Shown here: one piece after another, positions 1 to 8,151 of the stretch
Layout of the letters: every line of letters begins with the position of its first letter
Position numbering within the stretch: the stretch's first letter is position 1
Origin: Paraburkholderia atlantica
GTDB taxonomy: Bacteria > Pseudomonadota > Gammaproteobacteria > Burkholderiales > Burkholderiaceae
Assembly: GCF_009362785.1 (NCBI RefSeq)
Contig: NZ_WHNQ01000022.1
Location: 62,001 to 126,000, forward strand
Direction: 5' to 3'
Length of the DNA stretch: 64,000 nt
Program-made: the position numbers and the translations under genes
Notes under the pieces: model-generated
The model's database searches: none
What the model saw: the letters and a program-made list of their open reading frames with translations, nothing else
What the model was told of the DNA's origin: nothing

Positions 1-348
1 ATCGCGCTCGACCCCGAACTGATGATGTACGACGAGCCGTTCGCCGGCCTCGATCCGATCTCGCTCGGCATCACCGCGAACCTGATCCGCACGCTGAACC
101 AGGCGCTCGGCGCGACGTCGATTCTCGTCACGCACGACGTGCCGGAATCGTTCGCGATCGCCGACTACGTGTACTTCCTGGCCAACGGCGGCGTGCTCGC
201 CGAAGGCACGCCGGACGAGCTTCGCGCGTCGACCGACCCGACCGTGCGGCAGTTCATCGACGGCGCGCCGGACGGCCCGTTCAGGTTCCACTATCCGGCG
301 CAGACGCCGCTCGCGGCGGACTTCCGCATCGGCGGAGGCCAGTCATGA
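1..348 (+). CDS. mlaF: Mla phospholipid transport ATPase MlaF (3' part only)
   Basis: C-terminal 115 residues of an ABC ATPase; the 5' part lies before the window. The Walker B motif (LMMYDEPF) is followed by the D-loop (AGLDP) and the switch histidine region (VTHDVPES). MlaF powers the MlaFEDB inner-membrane complex, which moves phospholipids between the inner membrane and the periplasmic carrier MlaC. The assignment rests on context, since mlaE, mlaD, mlaA, mlaC and mlaB follow. Its stop overlaps the mlaE start by 4 bases (ATGA), which suggests translational coupling. Confidence 0.93.
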   Translation: MALDPELMMYDEPFAGLDPISLGITANLIRTLNQALGATSILVTHDVPESFAIADYVYFLANGGVLAEGTPDELRASTDPTVRQFIDGAPDGPFRFHYPAQTPLAADFRIGGGQS

Positions 349-1112
349 TCAGTACGATCGGTCGCTCGGTCATCACCGGGCTCGGCACCGCCGGCTACGC
401 GACGCGCTTCTTCCTGCGGCTCGTGCTCGAAATTTTTCCGCTGCTGCGCCGTCCGCGTCTTGTCACGAAGCAGATCCACTTCGTCGGTAATTATTCGCTC
501 GTGATCATCGCGGTGTCGGGGCTGTTCGTCGGCTTCGTGCTCGGGCTGCAAGGCTATTACACGCTGAACCGTTATGGCTCCGAGCAGGCGCTGGGGTTGC
601 TGGTCGCGCTGTCGCTCGTGCGCGAGCTCGGCCCGGTCGTGACCGCGCTGCTGTTCGCCGGGCGCGCGGGCACGTCGCTGACCGCCGAAATCGGCCTGAT
701 GAAGGCGGGCGAGCAACTCACCGCGATGGAAATGATGGCCGTCGATCCGGTCAAAGTCGTGATCGCGCCGCGCCTGTGGGCGGGCATTATCTCGATGCCG
801 ATCCTCGCGGCGATCTTCAGCGCGGTCGGTGTTCTTGGCGGTTACGTGGTGGGCGTGCTGCTGATCGGCGTCGATGCCGGCGCGTTCTGGTCGCAGATGC
901 AAAGCGGTGTCGACGTGTGGCGCGACGTGGGCGCCGGGGTCGTCAAGAGCGTGGTGTTCGGCCTCGCGGTGACCTTCGTCGCGCTGTTTCAGGGGTACGA
1001 GGCGAAGCCGACGCCGGAAGGCGTGTCGCGCGCGACGACCCGCACGGTCGTGTACGCGTCGCTCGCGGTGCTCGGGCTCGATTTCCTGCTGACCGCGCTG
1101 ATGTTCAGCTAA
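345..1112 (+). CDS. mlaE: Mla phospholipid transport permease MlaE
   Basis: Polytopic inner-membrane permease of 255 residues, the usual MlaE length. It has several hydrophobic segments, and the MlaE family core (ELGPVVTALLFAGRAG, then EQLTAMEMMAVDP) lies at about residues 86-130. In the complex two MlaE copies form the membrane channel beneath the MlaD hexamer. The start overlaps mlaF by 4 bases. mlaD starts about 90 bases downstream, so the genes are probably one transcript. Confidence 0.95.
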   Translation: MISTIGRSVITGLGTAGYATRFFLRLVLEIFPLLRRPRLVTKQIHFVGNYSLVIIAVSGLFVGFVLGLQGYYTLNRYGSEQALGLLVALSLVRELGPVVTALLFAGRAGTSLTAEIGLMKAGEQLTAMEMMAVDPVKVVIAPRLWAGIISMPILAAIFSAVGVLGGYVVGVLLIGVDAGAFWSQMQSGVDVWRDVGAGVVKSVVFGLAVTFVALFQGYEAKPTPEGVSRATTRTVVYASLAVLGLDFLLTALMFS

Positions 1113-1203
1113 GGCCGCGCAGCATGCCGGCTGCCGGCGGCGCACGCTGCGCCGCGCACGGCGGGATGTGGCGGCGGCGCGGCGGATTCACTTTGGGATG
1201 ACG

Positions 1204-1743
1204 ATGAAAAAGAATGTTCTCGACTTCTGGGTCGGCCTGTTCGTGGTGCTGGGTTTCGTAGCGTTGCTGTTTCTTGCGCTGAAGGTCGGCAACATGAGCT
1301 CGTTGTCGTTCCAGGCAACCTACCCGGTCAAGCTCAAGTTCGACAACATCGGCGGGCTGAAGCCGCGCGCGCCGGTAAAGAGCGCGGGCGTGACGGTCGG
1401 CCGGGTCGCGTCGATCGGCTTCGATAGCAACACCTACCAGGCGCTCGTCACGATCGATATCGACAAGCAATTCGAGTTTCCGAGGGACACTTCGGCGAAG
1501 ATCCTGACCTCGGGTCTGCTCGGCGAGCAGTACATCGGGCTCGAGCCGGGCGGCGACTCGGAAATGCTGAAGGCGGGCGATACCATCGCGATGACGCAAT
1601 CGGCGATCGTGCTGGAAAACCTGATCGGCCAGTTCCTGTATAGCAAGGCCGCGGATTCCGGCGCGGCGAAGCCCGCCGCTTCCGCCCCCGCACCGGCGCC
1701 GGCAGCGCCGGCCGCAGGCGCCGCCGGCCAGTCAGGCCAATAA
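1204..1743 (+). CDS. mlaD: Mla MCE-domain protein MlaD
   Basis: Membrane-anchored substrate-binding subunit. The start is placed at the ATG giving MKKNVLDFWVGLFV; an ATG two codons upstream (1198) is equally possible. One N-terminal transmembrane helix covers about residues 7-28, followed by a single MCE domain (about 38-115, with YPVKLKFDNIGGLKPRAPVK and LTSGLLGEQYIGL). The C-terminus is an Ala/Pro-rich tail. Length (179 aa) is close to E. coli MlaD. It hexamerises above MlaE and hands lipid to or from MlaC. Confidence 0.94.
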   Translation: MKKNVLDFWVGLFVVLGFVALLFLALKVGNMSSLSFQATYPVKLKFDNIGGLKPRAPVKSAGVTVGRVASIGFDSNTYQALVTIDIDKQFEFPRDTSAKILTSGLLGEQYIGLEPGGDSEMLKAGDTIAMTQSAIVLENLIGQFLYSKAADSGAAKPAASAPAPAPAAPAAGAAGQSGQ

Positions 1744-1755
1744 GGAGAAACTACG

Positions 1756-2820
1756 ATGCAGACGAAACTGCAGACCCCGCGCAGCGGTGCGCGCGTCCTA
1801 CAGTTCGGCAAGGTCGCCGTGGCGGCTGCGCTGCTCGCCGGTTGCACGACCGTGCAGACGCCTACCAAGGGCGACCCGTTCGAAGGGCTGAACCGCACCA
1901 TCTTCACCATCAACGACAAGGTCGACCAGTACGCGATCAAGCCGGTCGCGCAGGGCTACGTGTTTGTTACGCCGCAGCCGGTGCGGGACAGCGTGACGAA
2001 CTTCTTCTCGAACATCGGCGATATCTATATCGCGGCGAACAATCTGCTGCAGTTGCGTATCGCGGACGGCGTGTCGGACATCATGCGGATCGTGATCAAC
2101 ACGTTGTTCGGCGTCGGCGGCCTGTTCGACGTCGCGACGCTCGCGAAGCTGCCCAAGCATGACAACGACCTCGGTCTGACGCTCGGCCACTACGGCGTGC
2201 CGGCGGGCCCTTACCTGGTGCTGCCGCTGTTCGGACCGAGCACGGTGCGCGACGCGTTCGGCTCGCTCGGCAACTACTACGTGAACCCGATTAGCTACAT
2301 CGATCCGCCGGGGCTGAGCTGGGCCTTGTGGGGCCTTAACATCGTCAATACGCGCGCGAACCTGCTCGGCGCGAGCAATCTGCTGGAAGGCGCGGCGCTC
2401 GACAAATACTCGTTCGTACGCAACGCGTATCTGCAGCGCCGCCAGTATCTGCTGTCGGATAACCGCCGGCGTCCGCAGGACCTGCCGAGCTACGACGAAG
2501 AAGCGCCGCTGCCGAAGTACGACGAAGGCGAGACGGGCGCGGCCGCAGGGGCGGCAGGTGCGCCGGCCGGCGCTGCAACCGGCGCGGCCGGCGCCGCCGC
2601 GGGCACGCAGGGTGCTCCGGCAAAGGCGGCTCCCGCATCCGGCGCGGCCGTGGCCACGCCGCAAGGCGCATCGGCACCGCAAGGCGCGTCGGCGCCGGAG
2701 GCCGCGTCGGGCACCGAGACCCCTCCGCTCGACCTGAAAGGCGGCCCTGAAACGCAGATTCCGGCCGGTCAGCTGGTGCCGCCCACGCGCTTCAACTTCC
2801 CGTCGTTCAGATTGCATTGA
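1756..2820 (+). CDS. mlaA: Outer-membrane lipoprotein MlaA (VacJ)
   Basis: Lipoprotein that removes mislocalised phospholipid from the outer leaflet and passes it to MlaC. The N-terminus carries a signal peptide ending in the lipobox LLAGC (Cys about 30), followed by the MlaA signature (DPFEGLNRTIFTIND) and the conserved core up to about residue 240. At 354 aa it is about 100 residues longer than E. coli MlaA. The excess is an Ala/Gly/Pro-rich C-terminal tail (about 257-320). AAGGAGA lies 8-14 bases upstream of the ATG. In enteric bacteria mlaA is unlinked; here it sits between mlaD and mlaC. Confidence 0.94.
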   Translation: MQTKLQTPRSGARVLQFGKVAVAAALLAGCTTVQTPTKGDPFEGLNRTIFTINDKVDQYAIKPVAQGYVFVTPQPVRDSVTNFFSNIGDIYIAANNLLQLRIADGVSDIMRIVINTLFGVGGLFDVATLAKLPKHDNDLGLTLGHYGVPAGPYLVLPLFGPSTVRDAFGSLGNYYVNPISYIDPPGLSWALWGLNIVNTRANLLGASNLLEGAALDKYSFVRNAYLQRRQYLLSDNRRRPQDLPSYDEEAPLPKYDEGETGAAAGAAGAPAGAATGAAGAAAGTQGAPAKAAPASGAAVATPQGASAPQGASAPEAASGTETPPLDLKGGPETQIPAGQLVPPTRFNFPSFRLH

Positions 2821-2934
2821 ACGTACAGCCGTAACAGATCGATACGACTCTCGCAGTTTGCGCATGGATTGCCGTCGAACTCGCGTGATAAGGTCCGTTC
2901 AAACTGTTGCACTATTTTTGAGGCAAAGCTCGAT

Positions 2935-3567
2935 ATGAAAAAATTCTTCCTGATTCCATTGTTTGCCGTGTTGTTTTCATTCATCAGCGCGGGCGCATCG
3001 GCGCAAACCGTCGACACCAACTCCCCCGAGGCGCTGATCAAAACCGTCACCCAGCAGGTGATGGACGCAATTCGCGGCGACAAGTCGATCCAGCAGGGCG
3101 ACATCACCCACATCACGGCGCTCGTCAACGAAAAGATCCTGCCGTACACCGACTTCCGACGCACCACCCAGCTCGCGATGGGCCGCAACTGGCGCACCGC
3201 GACGCCCGAGCAGCAGAACCAGGTGGTCGAGCAGTTCAAGATGCTGCTGATCCGCACGTACTCGGGCGCGCTCGCGCAGGTGCGCGACCAGCAGATCCAG
3301 TTCAAGCCGTTCCGCATGAACCCGGACGACACCGACACGGTGGTGCGCTCGGTCGTGATGAACAACGGCCAGCCGATCGAACTCGACTATCGCCTGTACA
3401 AGACGCCGCAAGGCTGGCGCGTGTATGACCTCAACGTGCTCGGCGCATGGCTGATCCAGGCGTATCAGCAGCAGTTCAACGAGCAGATCCAGCAGAAGGG
3501 CGTGGACGGACTGATCCAGTTCCTCACGCAGCGCAATCAGCAACTCGCCGCGGGCAAGCAGTCGTGA
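2935..3567 (+). CDS. mlaC: Periplasmic phospholipid carrier MlaC
   Basis: Soluble periplasmic shuttle between MlaA and MlaFEDB. The start at 2935 gives a clean Sec signal peptide (MKKFFLIPLFAVLFSFISAG, cleavage after ASA) with a GAGG ribosome site; the open frame extends further upstream but without signal-peptide character. The mature protein shows the Tol-Tol-Ttg2/MlaC pattern (EALIKTVTQQVMDAIRGD, ILPYTDFRRTTQLAMGRNW, WRVYDLNVLGAWLIQAYQQQF). Length 210 aa is typical. The stop overlaps the mlaB GTG start. Confidence 0.95.
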   Translation: MKKFFLIPLFAVLFSFISAGASAQTVDTNSPEALIKTVTQQVMDAIRGDKSIQQGDITHITALVNEKILPYTDFRRTTQLAMGRNWRTATPEQQNQVVEQFKMLLIRTYSGALAQVRDQQIQFKPFRMNPDDTDTVVRSVVMNNGQPIELDYRLYKTPQGWRVYDLNVLGAWLIQAYQQQFNEQIQQKGVDGLIQFLTQRNQQLAAGKQS

Positions 3568-3884
3568 GCGACGTGCTGAACCAGGTCGCGAACCGCTTCG
3601 ACAGCGGCGCGACGCTGACCCACGAGAGCGCGAAGGCCGCGCTCGCGGCGGGTCTGCAACGCATTGCGGCGGGCGCGCGCGGCGTCGATTGCGCGCCGCT
3701 CACGCAATTCGATTCGTCGGCGCTCGCCGTCCTGCTCGCGTGGGTGCGGGCCGCGGCGGCGCGCGGCGGCAAGTTCGAAATCGTCAATCTGCCGGCTGGT
3801 CTCGCCAGTCTCGCGCAGGCCTACGGCGTCGATACGCTTCTCTCTCCTGGCGCCTCCAGCATGGTTGCGTCAGCGCGACATTGA
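3564..3884 (+). CDS. mlaB: Mla STAS-domain protein MlaB
   Basis: Small cytoplasmic STAS-domain protein (106 aa) that binds and stabilises MlaF. The GTG start at 3564 is inside the mlaC stop (GTGA overlap), so translation is coupled. The STAS core reads VDCAPLTQFDSSALAVLLAW, and FDSSAL is the usual anchor. It is weakly conserved overall, as is normal for MlaB, so position in the operon supports the call strongly. Confidence 0.9.
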   Translation: MSDVLNQVANRFDSGATLTHESAKAALAAGLQRIAAGARGVDCAPLTQFDSSALAVLLAWVRAAAARGGKFEIVNLPAGLASLAQAYGVDTLLSPGASSMVASARH

Positions 3885-3942
3885 CGCTCCTCTAGCGTCG
3901 TCTCCCGCCTTCCGGCCAGTCCGGGGGTGTCAGTTTTTGCCC

Positions 3943-3948
3943 TATAAT
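3943..3948 (+). promoter_or_regulatory. Candidate -10 element before the ABC-2 exporter
   Basis: A perfect TATAAT stands in the 190 bp gap between mlaB and the ATPase gene. No good -35 hexamer is found 16-18 bases upstream (TCCGGG), so only the -10 is supported. If used, the leader would be about 120 nt. Confidence 0.4.
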
Positions 3949-4074
3949 CAAACGTTTTTTTGGGGCGTTGAACTGGCCCCCTAATCGGCCCCGGTTCCGT
4001 TTCTTCCAGCATTTGCACGTCCCCAGGCTCCATCGGGGCTACTTCAGGCGCCGCGACGCGCGCGGCCCATAGTC

Positions 4075-5007
4075 ATGTCAGCCATAGAAATTCGTAACGT
4101 CAAGAAGCGCTACAAGGACTTGCAGGCGCTCAAGGGCGTCAGCCTCACGGTCGAAGAAGGCGAGTTCTTCGGACTGCTTGGTCCGAACGGCGCGGGCAAG
4201 ACGACGCTCATCAGCATTCTCGCGGGTCTCGCACGCGCCGACGAAGGCAGCATCGCGGTGCGTGGTCACGACGTCGTCGACGATTTTCGCAACGCGCGTC
4301 GCGCGCTCGGCGTGGTGCCGCAGGAACTCGTGTTCGATCCGTTCTTCACGGTGCGCGAAACCTTGCGTATCCAGTCGGGCTACTACGGTCTGCGCAACAA
4401 CGACGCGTGGATCGACGAGATCATGGCCAATCTCGATCTCACCGAAAAAGCCGATGCCAACATGCGCGCGCTGTCGGGCGGCATGAAGCGCCGCGTGCTG
4501 GTCGCGCAGGCGCTCGTGCACCGTCCGCCGGTGATCGTGCTCGACGAGCCGACCGCGGGCGTCGACGTCGAACTGCGCCAGACGCTGTGGAAGTTCATCT
4601 CGCGCCTGAATCGCGAAGGCCACACGATCGTGCTGACCACGCACTATCTGGAAGAGGCAGAATCGCTGTGCGACCGCATCGCGATGCTGCGCCGTGGCGA
4701 GGTCGTTGCGCTCGATCGCACCAGCACGCTGCTGCAGCGCTTCGCAGGCATGCAGCTGTTCGTGCGCTTCGCGCACGGCGTGCTGCCCGCCGATCTGCGT
4801 CCGCTCGAGGCGGAAAGCGGCGCGGGCAACGGCAATGGGCGCCAGCATCTGCTGCGCCTGACGAGCTACGACGACGTCGAGCGCATCCTCGCGCAATGCC
4901 GCGCGGCCGGTTGTACATTCGAAGAAATCGAGGTCCGCAAAGCCGACCTCGAAGACGTATTCGTTCAGGTGATGAACGGTCCGGAAGTGATCGAGGGGCT
5001 CGCATGA
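4075..5007 (+). CDS. ABC-2 type transporter ATP-binding protein (YadG-like)
   Basis: Cytoplasmic ATPase of a two-component ABC-2 exporter, 310 aa. Walker A is GPNGAGKT at residues 36-43, the signature is LSGGMKRR, Walker B is VIVLDEP, and the switch His is in LTTHYLEEAE. The C-terminal 80 residues form the small accessory domain typical of CcmA/YadG ATPases. The stop overlaps the permease start by 4 bases. The substrate is unknown; relatives export polysaccharide, antibiotics or lipid. It lies between mlaB and ibaG-murA, which are adjacent in enteric bacteria. Confidence 0.9.
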   Translation: MSAIEIRNVKKRYKDLQALKGVSLTVEEGEFFGLLGPNGAGKTTLISILAGLARADEGSIAVRGHDVVDDFRNARRALGVVPQELVFDPFFTVRETLRIQSGYYGLRNNDAWIDEIMANLDLTEKADANMRALSGGMKRRVLVAQALVHRPPVIVLDEPTAGVDVELRQTLWKFISRLNREGHTIVLTTHYLEEAESLCDRIAMLRRGEVVALDRTSTLLQRFAGMQLFVRFAHGVLPADLRPLEAESGAGNGNGRQHLLRLTSYDDVERILAQCRAAGCTFEEIEVRKADLEDVFVQVMNGPEVIEGLA

Positions 5008-5768
5008 GCGGCTACAGTGGATTTAGCACGCTGTTTTACAAAGAACTGCTGCGTTTCTGGAAGGTATCGTTCCAGACCGTGCTCGCGCCGGTCATCACCG
5101 CGCTGCTTTATCTGACCATCTTCGGCCACGCGCTGCGCGGCCACGTCGAGGTCTATCCGGGCGTCGAATATACGAGTTTCCTGATTCCGGGTCTCGTGAT
5201 GATGAGCGTGCTGCAGAACGCGTTCGCGAACAGTTCTTCTTCGCTGATTCAATCGAAGATCACCGGCAACCTCGTGTTCGTGCTGCTGCCGCCGCTGTCG
5301 CACCAGGAGATGTTCGCGGCCTACGTGCTCGCGGCCGTGGCGCGCGGGCTGTGTGTGGGCTTCGGCGTGTTCATCGTGACGATCTGGTTCGTGCCGCTCG
5401 CGTTCACCGCGCCGCTCTACATCATCGTGTTCGCGATGTTCGGCGCGGCGATTCTCGGCACGCTGGGGCTGATTGCCGGCATCTGGGCCGAGAAGTTCGA
5501 CCAGCTCGCCGCGTTCCAGAACTTCCTGATCATGCCGCTCACCTTCCTGTCGGGCGTGTTCTATTCGACGCATACGCTGCCGCCCGGGTGGCGCGAAGTA
5601 TCGCGGCTCAATCCGTTTTTCTACATGATCGACGGCTTTCGCTATGGCTTTTTCGGCGTGTCGGATATCGACCCGCTGGCGAGCCTCGCGATCGTCGCCG
5701 GTTTCTTCGTGGTGCTGGCTGTCGTGGCGATGCGCATGCTCGCCACCGGCTACAAGCTGCGCCACTGA
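5004..5768 (+). CDS. ABC-2 type transporter permease (YadH-like)
   Basis: Inner-membrane permease, 254 aa, with about six hydrophobic segments and the ABC-2 signature near the C-terminus (FLSGVFYSTHTLPPGWREV, then LNPFFYMIDGFRYGFFG). The start codon overlaps the ATPase stop (ATGA). It forms the membrane pore for the preceding ATPase. The open frame extends far upstream through the ATPase gene, but that part is a shadow. Confidence 0.9.
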   Translation: MSGYSGFSTLFYKELLRFWKVSFQTVLAPVITALLYLTIFGHALRGHVEVYPGVEYTSFLIPGLVMMSVLQNAFANSSSSLIQSKITGNLVFVLLPPLSHQEMFAAYVLAAVARGLCVGFGVFIVTIWFVPLAFTAPLYIIVFAMFGAAILGTLGLIAGIWAEKFDQLAAFQNFLIMPLTFLSGVFYSTHTLPPGWREVSRLNPFFYMIDGFRYGFFGVSDIDPLASLAIVAGFFVVLAVVAMRMLATGYKLRH

Positions 5769-5783
5769 CGAGGAGCTTCTCTC

Positions 5784-6023
5784 ATGTTGCCGACTCCCGA
5801 ACAGGTCAAACAGTACATTGCAGCTGGACTCGCGTGCGAGCATCTCGAAGTCGAAGGCGACGGTCAGCATTTCTTTGCGACGATCGTCTCGCCGAGCTTC
5901 GAAGGCAAGCGCCTGATCCAGCGTCACCAACTCGTGTATGCGGCGCTCGGCGAGCGCATGCGCGAAGAAATCCACGCGCTCAGCATGAAGACGCTGACGC
6001 CCGCCGAATGGCAGAACGCGTAA
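5784..6023 (+). CDS. ibaG: BolA/IbaG family protein
   Basis: Small BolA-fold protein (79 aa) with the family core (LEVEGDGQHFFATIVSPSFEGK) and the C-terminal helix with the conserved His (RHQLVYAAL). BolA-family proteins partner monothiol glutaredoxins in Fe-S handling; a Grx4-type glutaredoxin is encoded at 42752-43063. It lies directly upstream of murA, as ibaG (yrbA) does in E. coli. A GAGG ribosome site precedes the ATG. Confidence 0.9.
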   Translation: MLPTPEQVKQYIAAGLACEHLEVEGDGQHFFATIVSPSFEGKRLIQRHQLVYAALGERMREEIHALSMKTLTPAEWQNA

Positions 6024-6134
6024 TCTGGAAATTTAGTGCGAATTACTCACGAAGGGCGCGACGCAGCGAGCGGCGCGCCGAACACAGACAAAGCAGGTCC
6101 GGGCGCGAACCGGACCGATCAGGAACCGACAGGC

Positions 6135-7397
6135 ATGGATAAACTCATCATTGAAGGTGGCTACCCGCTCTCCGGTGAAGTTGTCGTCTCGGGTGCGAAG
6201 AACGCGGCATTGCCGATCCTGTGCGCGGGTCTGTTGAGCGCGGATCCGGTGCATCTGGAGAACGTGCCCGATCTGCAGGACGTGCGCACGATGCTCAAGC
6301 TGCTCGGCCAGATGGGCGTGCGTATCGAAGCGGGCGAAGGGCGCGTCGCGCTCGACGCGTCGAAGGTCGACAACCTCGTCGCGCCGTACGAGATGGTGAA
6401 GACGATGCGTGCGTCGATTCTCGTGCTCGGTCCGCTCGTCGCGCGCTTCGGTCATGCGCGCGTGTCGCTGCCGGGCGGCTGCGCGATCGGCGCGCGTCCG
6501 GTCGACCAGCACATCAAGGGTCTGCAGGCGATGGGCGCCGAGATCACGATCGAGCACGGCTTCATCGAAGCGCGCGCGAAGCGTCTGAAGGGCGCGCGCA
6601 TCGTCACCGACATGATCACCGTGACCGGTACCGAGAACCTGCTGATGGCGGCGGTGCTCGCGGAAGGCGAAACGATCATCGAGAACGCCGCGCGCGAACC
6701 CGAAGTGGTCGACCTCGCGCATCTGCTCGTCGCGATGGGCGCGAAGATCGAAGGCATCGGCACGGATCGCCTCGTGATCCAGGGCGTCGACAAGCTGCAC
6801 GGTGCGAAGCACACGGTCATTCCGGACCGGATCGAAGCGGGCACCTTCCTGTGCGCGGTCGCGGCGGCAGGCGGCGACGTCACGCTGCGCAAGATGCGTC
6901 CGCTGCTGCTCGAAGCCGTCACCGAAAAGCTGCGCGAAGCGGGCGTGACGGTCGAGGAAGGCGACGACTGGATGCGCGTGCGCATGGACAAGCGCCCGAG
7001 TGCGGTCACGTTCCGCACCTCCGAATACCCGGCGTTCCCGACCGACATGCAGGCGCAGTTCATGGCGCTCAACACGATCGCCGACGGTACGTCGCAGGTC
7101 GTCGAGACGATCTTCGAAAATCGCTTCATGCACGTGCAGGAGCTGAACCGCCTCGGCGCGAGCATCACGATCGACGGCAACACCGCGCTCGTCACCGGCG
7201 TCGAGAAACTGTCCGGCGCGAAGGTGATGGCCACCGATCTGCGCGCATCCGCGAGTCTCGTGATCGCCGCGCTGCGCGCCGAGGGCGAGACGTTGATCGA
7301 CCGCATCTATCACCTCGATCGCGGCTACGACCGCATGGAAGCGAAGCTCAACGCGATCGGTGCGAAGGTGCGCCGCGTGTCCGGGAGCCAGGCATGA
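6135..7397 (+). CDS. murA: UDP-N-acetylglucosamine 1-carboxyvinyltransferase MurA
   Basis: First committed step of peptidoglycan synthesis: transfers enolpyruvate from PEP to UDP-GlcNAc in the cytoplasm. The start at 6135 gives MDKLIIEGGYPLSGEV and 420 aa, the family length; the frame is open further upstream without homology. The K22-N23 pair (SGAKNAALP) and the loop bearing the catalytic, fosfomycin-targeted Cys116 (PGGCAIGARPVD) are present, as is FPTDMQAQFMALN. The stop overlaps the hisG start by 4 bases. Confidence 0.96.
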   Translation: MDKLIIEGGYPLSGEVVVSGAKNAALPILCAGLLSADPVHLENVPDLQDVRTMLKLLGQMGVRIEAGEGRVALDASKVDNLVAPYEMVKTMRASILVLGPLVARFGHARVSLPGGCAIGARPVDQHIKGLQAMGAEITIEHGFIEARAKRLKGARIVTDMITVTGTENLLMAAVLAEGETIIENAAREPEVVDLAHLLVAMGAKIEGIGTDRLVIQGVDKLHGAKHTVIPDRIEAGTFLCAVAAAGGDVTLRKMRPLLLEAVTEKLREAGVTVEEGDDWMRVRMDKRPSAVTFRTSEYPAFPTDMQAQFMALNTIADGTSQVVETIFENRFMHVQELNRLGASITIDGNTALVTGVEKLSGAKVMATDLRASASLVIAALRAEGETLIDRIYHLDRGYDRMEAKLNAIGAKVRRVSGSQA

Positions 7398-8092
7398 GTT
7401 CGATGCCGCAAACGTCGTCGTCGCCGGCGGTGAGCGCGCCGCTCACGCTCGCGTTGTCGAAAGGGCGTATCTTCGAGGAAACGCTGCCGCTGCTCGCGGC
7501 GGCCGGCATCGAGGTCGCCGAAGATCCGGAGAGTTCGCGCAAGCTGATTCTGCCGACCACCGACCCGAATCTGCGCGTGATCATCGTGCGCGCGACCGAC
7601 GTGCCGACCTATGTCGAGTACGGCGCGGCCGACTTCGGTGTGGCCGGCAAGGACGTGCTGCTCGAGCATGGCGGTAGCGGTCTGTATCAGCCGGTCGATC
7701 TGGACATCGCGCGTTGCCGGATGTCGGTCGCGGTCGCGGCGGGTTTCGATTATGCGAACGCGGTGCGCCAGGGCGCGCGTCTGCGGGTTGCGACCAAGTA
7801 TGTTGAAACCGCGCGTGAGCATTTTGCCGCCAAGGGCGTGCACGTCGATCTGATCAAACTGTACGGTTCGATGGAACTCGCGCCGCTGGTCGGCCTCGCC
7901 GACGCGATCGTCGACCTGGTCAGCTCGGGCAATACGCTGCGCGCGAACAATCTGGTCGAGGTGGAGGAGATCATGCAGATTTCGTCGCGCCTCGTGGTGA
8001 ACCAGGCAGCGCTGAAGCTGAAGCGCGCCGCGTTGCGGCCGATTCTCGACGCGTTTGCCAATGCGTCGTCGAAGCCCGGCGCCCCGGCCTGA
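7394..8092 (+). CDS. hisG: ATP phosphoribosyltransferase catalytic subunit HisG (short form)
   Basis: First enzyme of histidine synthesis (ATP + PRPP to phosphoribosyl-ATP). At 232 aa it lacks the C-terminal regulatory domain, so it is the short form that requires HisZ; no hisZ is present in the window. The core LTLALSKGRIFEETLPLL and the PRPP-binding DAIVDLVSSGNTLRANNL are intact. The first 16 residues are a poorly conserved Ser/Pro extension. It overlaps murA by 4 bases, which ties his expression to cell-wall gene transcription. Confidence 0.95.
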   Translation: MSSMPQTSSSPAVSAPLTLALSKGRIFEETLPLLAAAGIEVAEDPESSRKLILPTTDPNLRVIIVRATDVPTYVEYGAADFGVAGKDVLLEHGGSGLYQPVDLDIARCRMSVAVAAGFDYANAVRQGARLRVATKYVETAREHFAAKGVHVDLIKLYGSMELAPLVGLADAIVDLVSSGNTLRANNLVEVEEIMQISSRLVVNQAALKLKRAALRPILDAFANASSKPGAPA

Positions 8093-8151
8093 CTGAACGA
8101 TGGCACTCTGATCACGCTGCGACTCAGCGCCTTACCGAAACGGATACCTGT

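Noticed and set aside
6033..7313. Minus-strand frame of 426 codons
   Set aside because: It is a shadow of murA, rich in Arg and His with no motif, and murA on the plus strand is certain.
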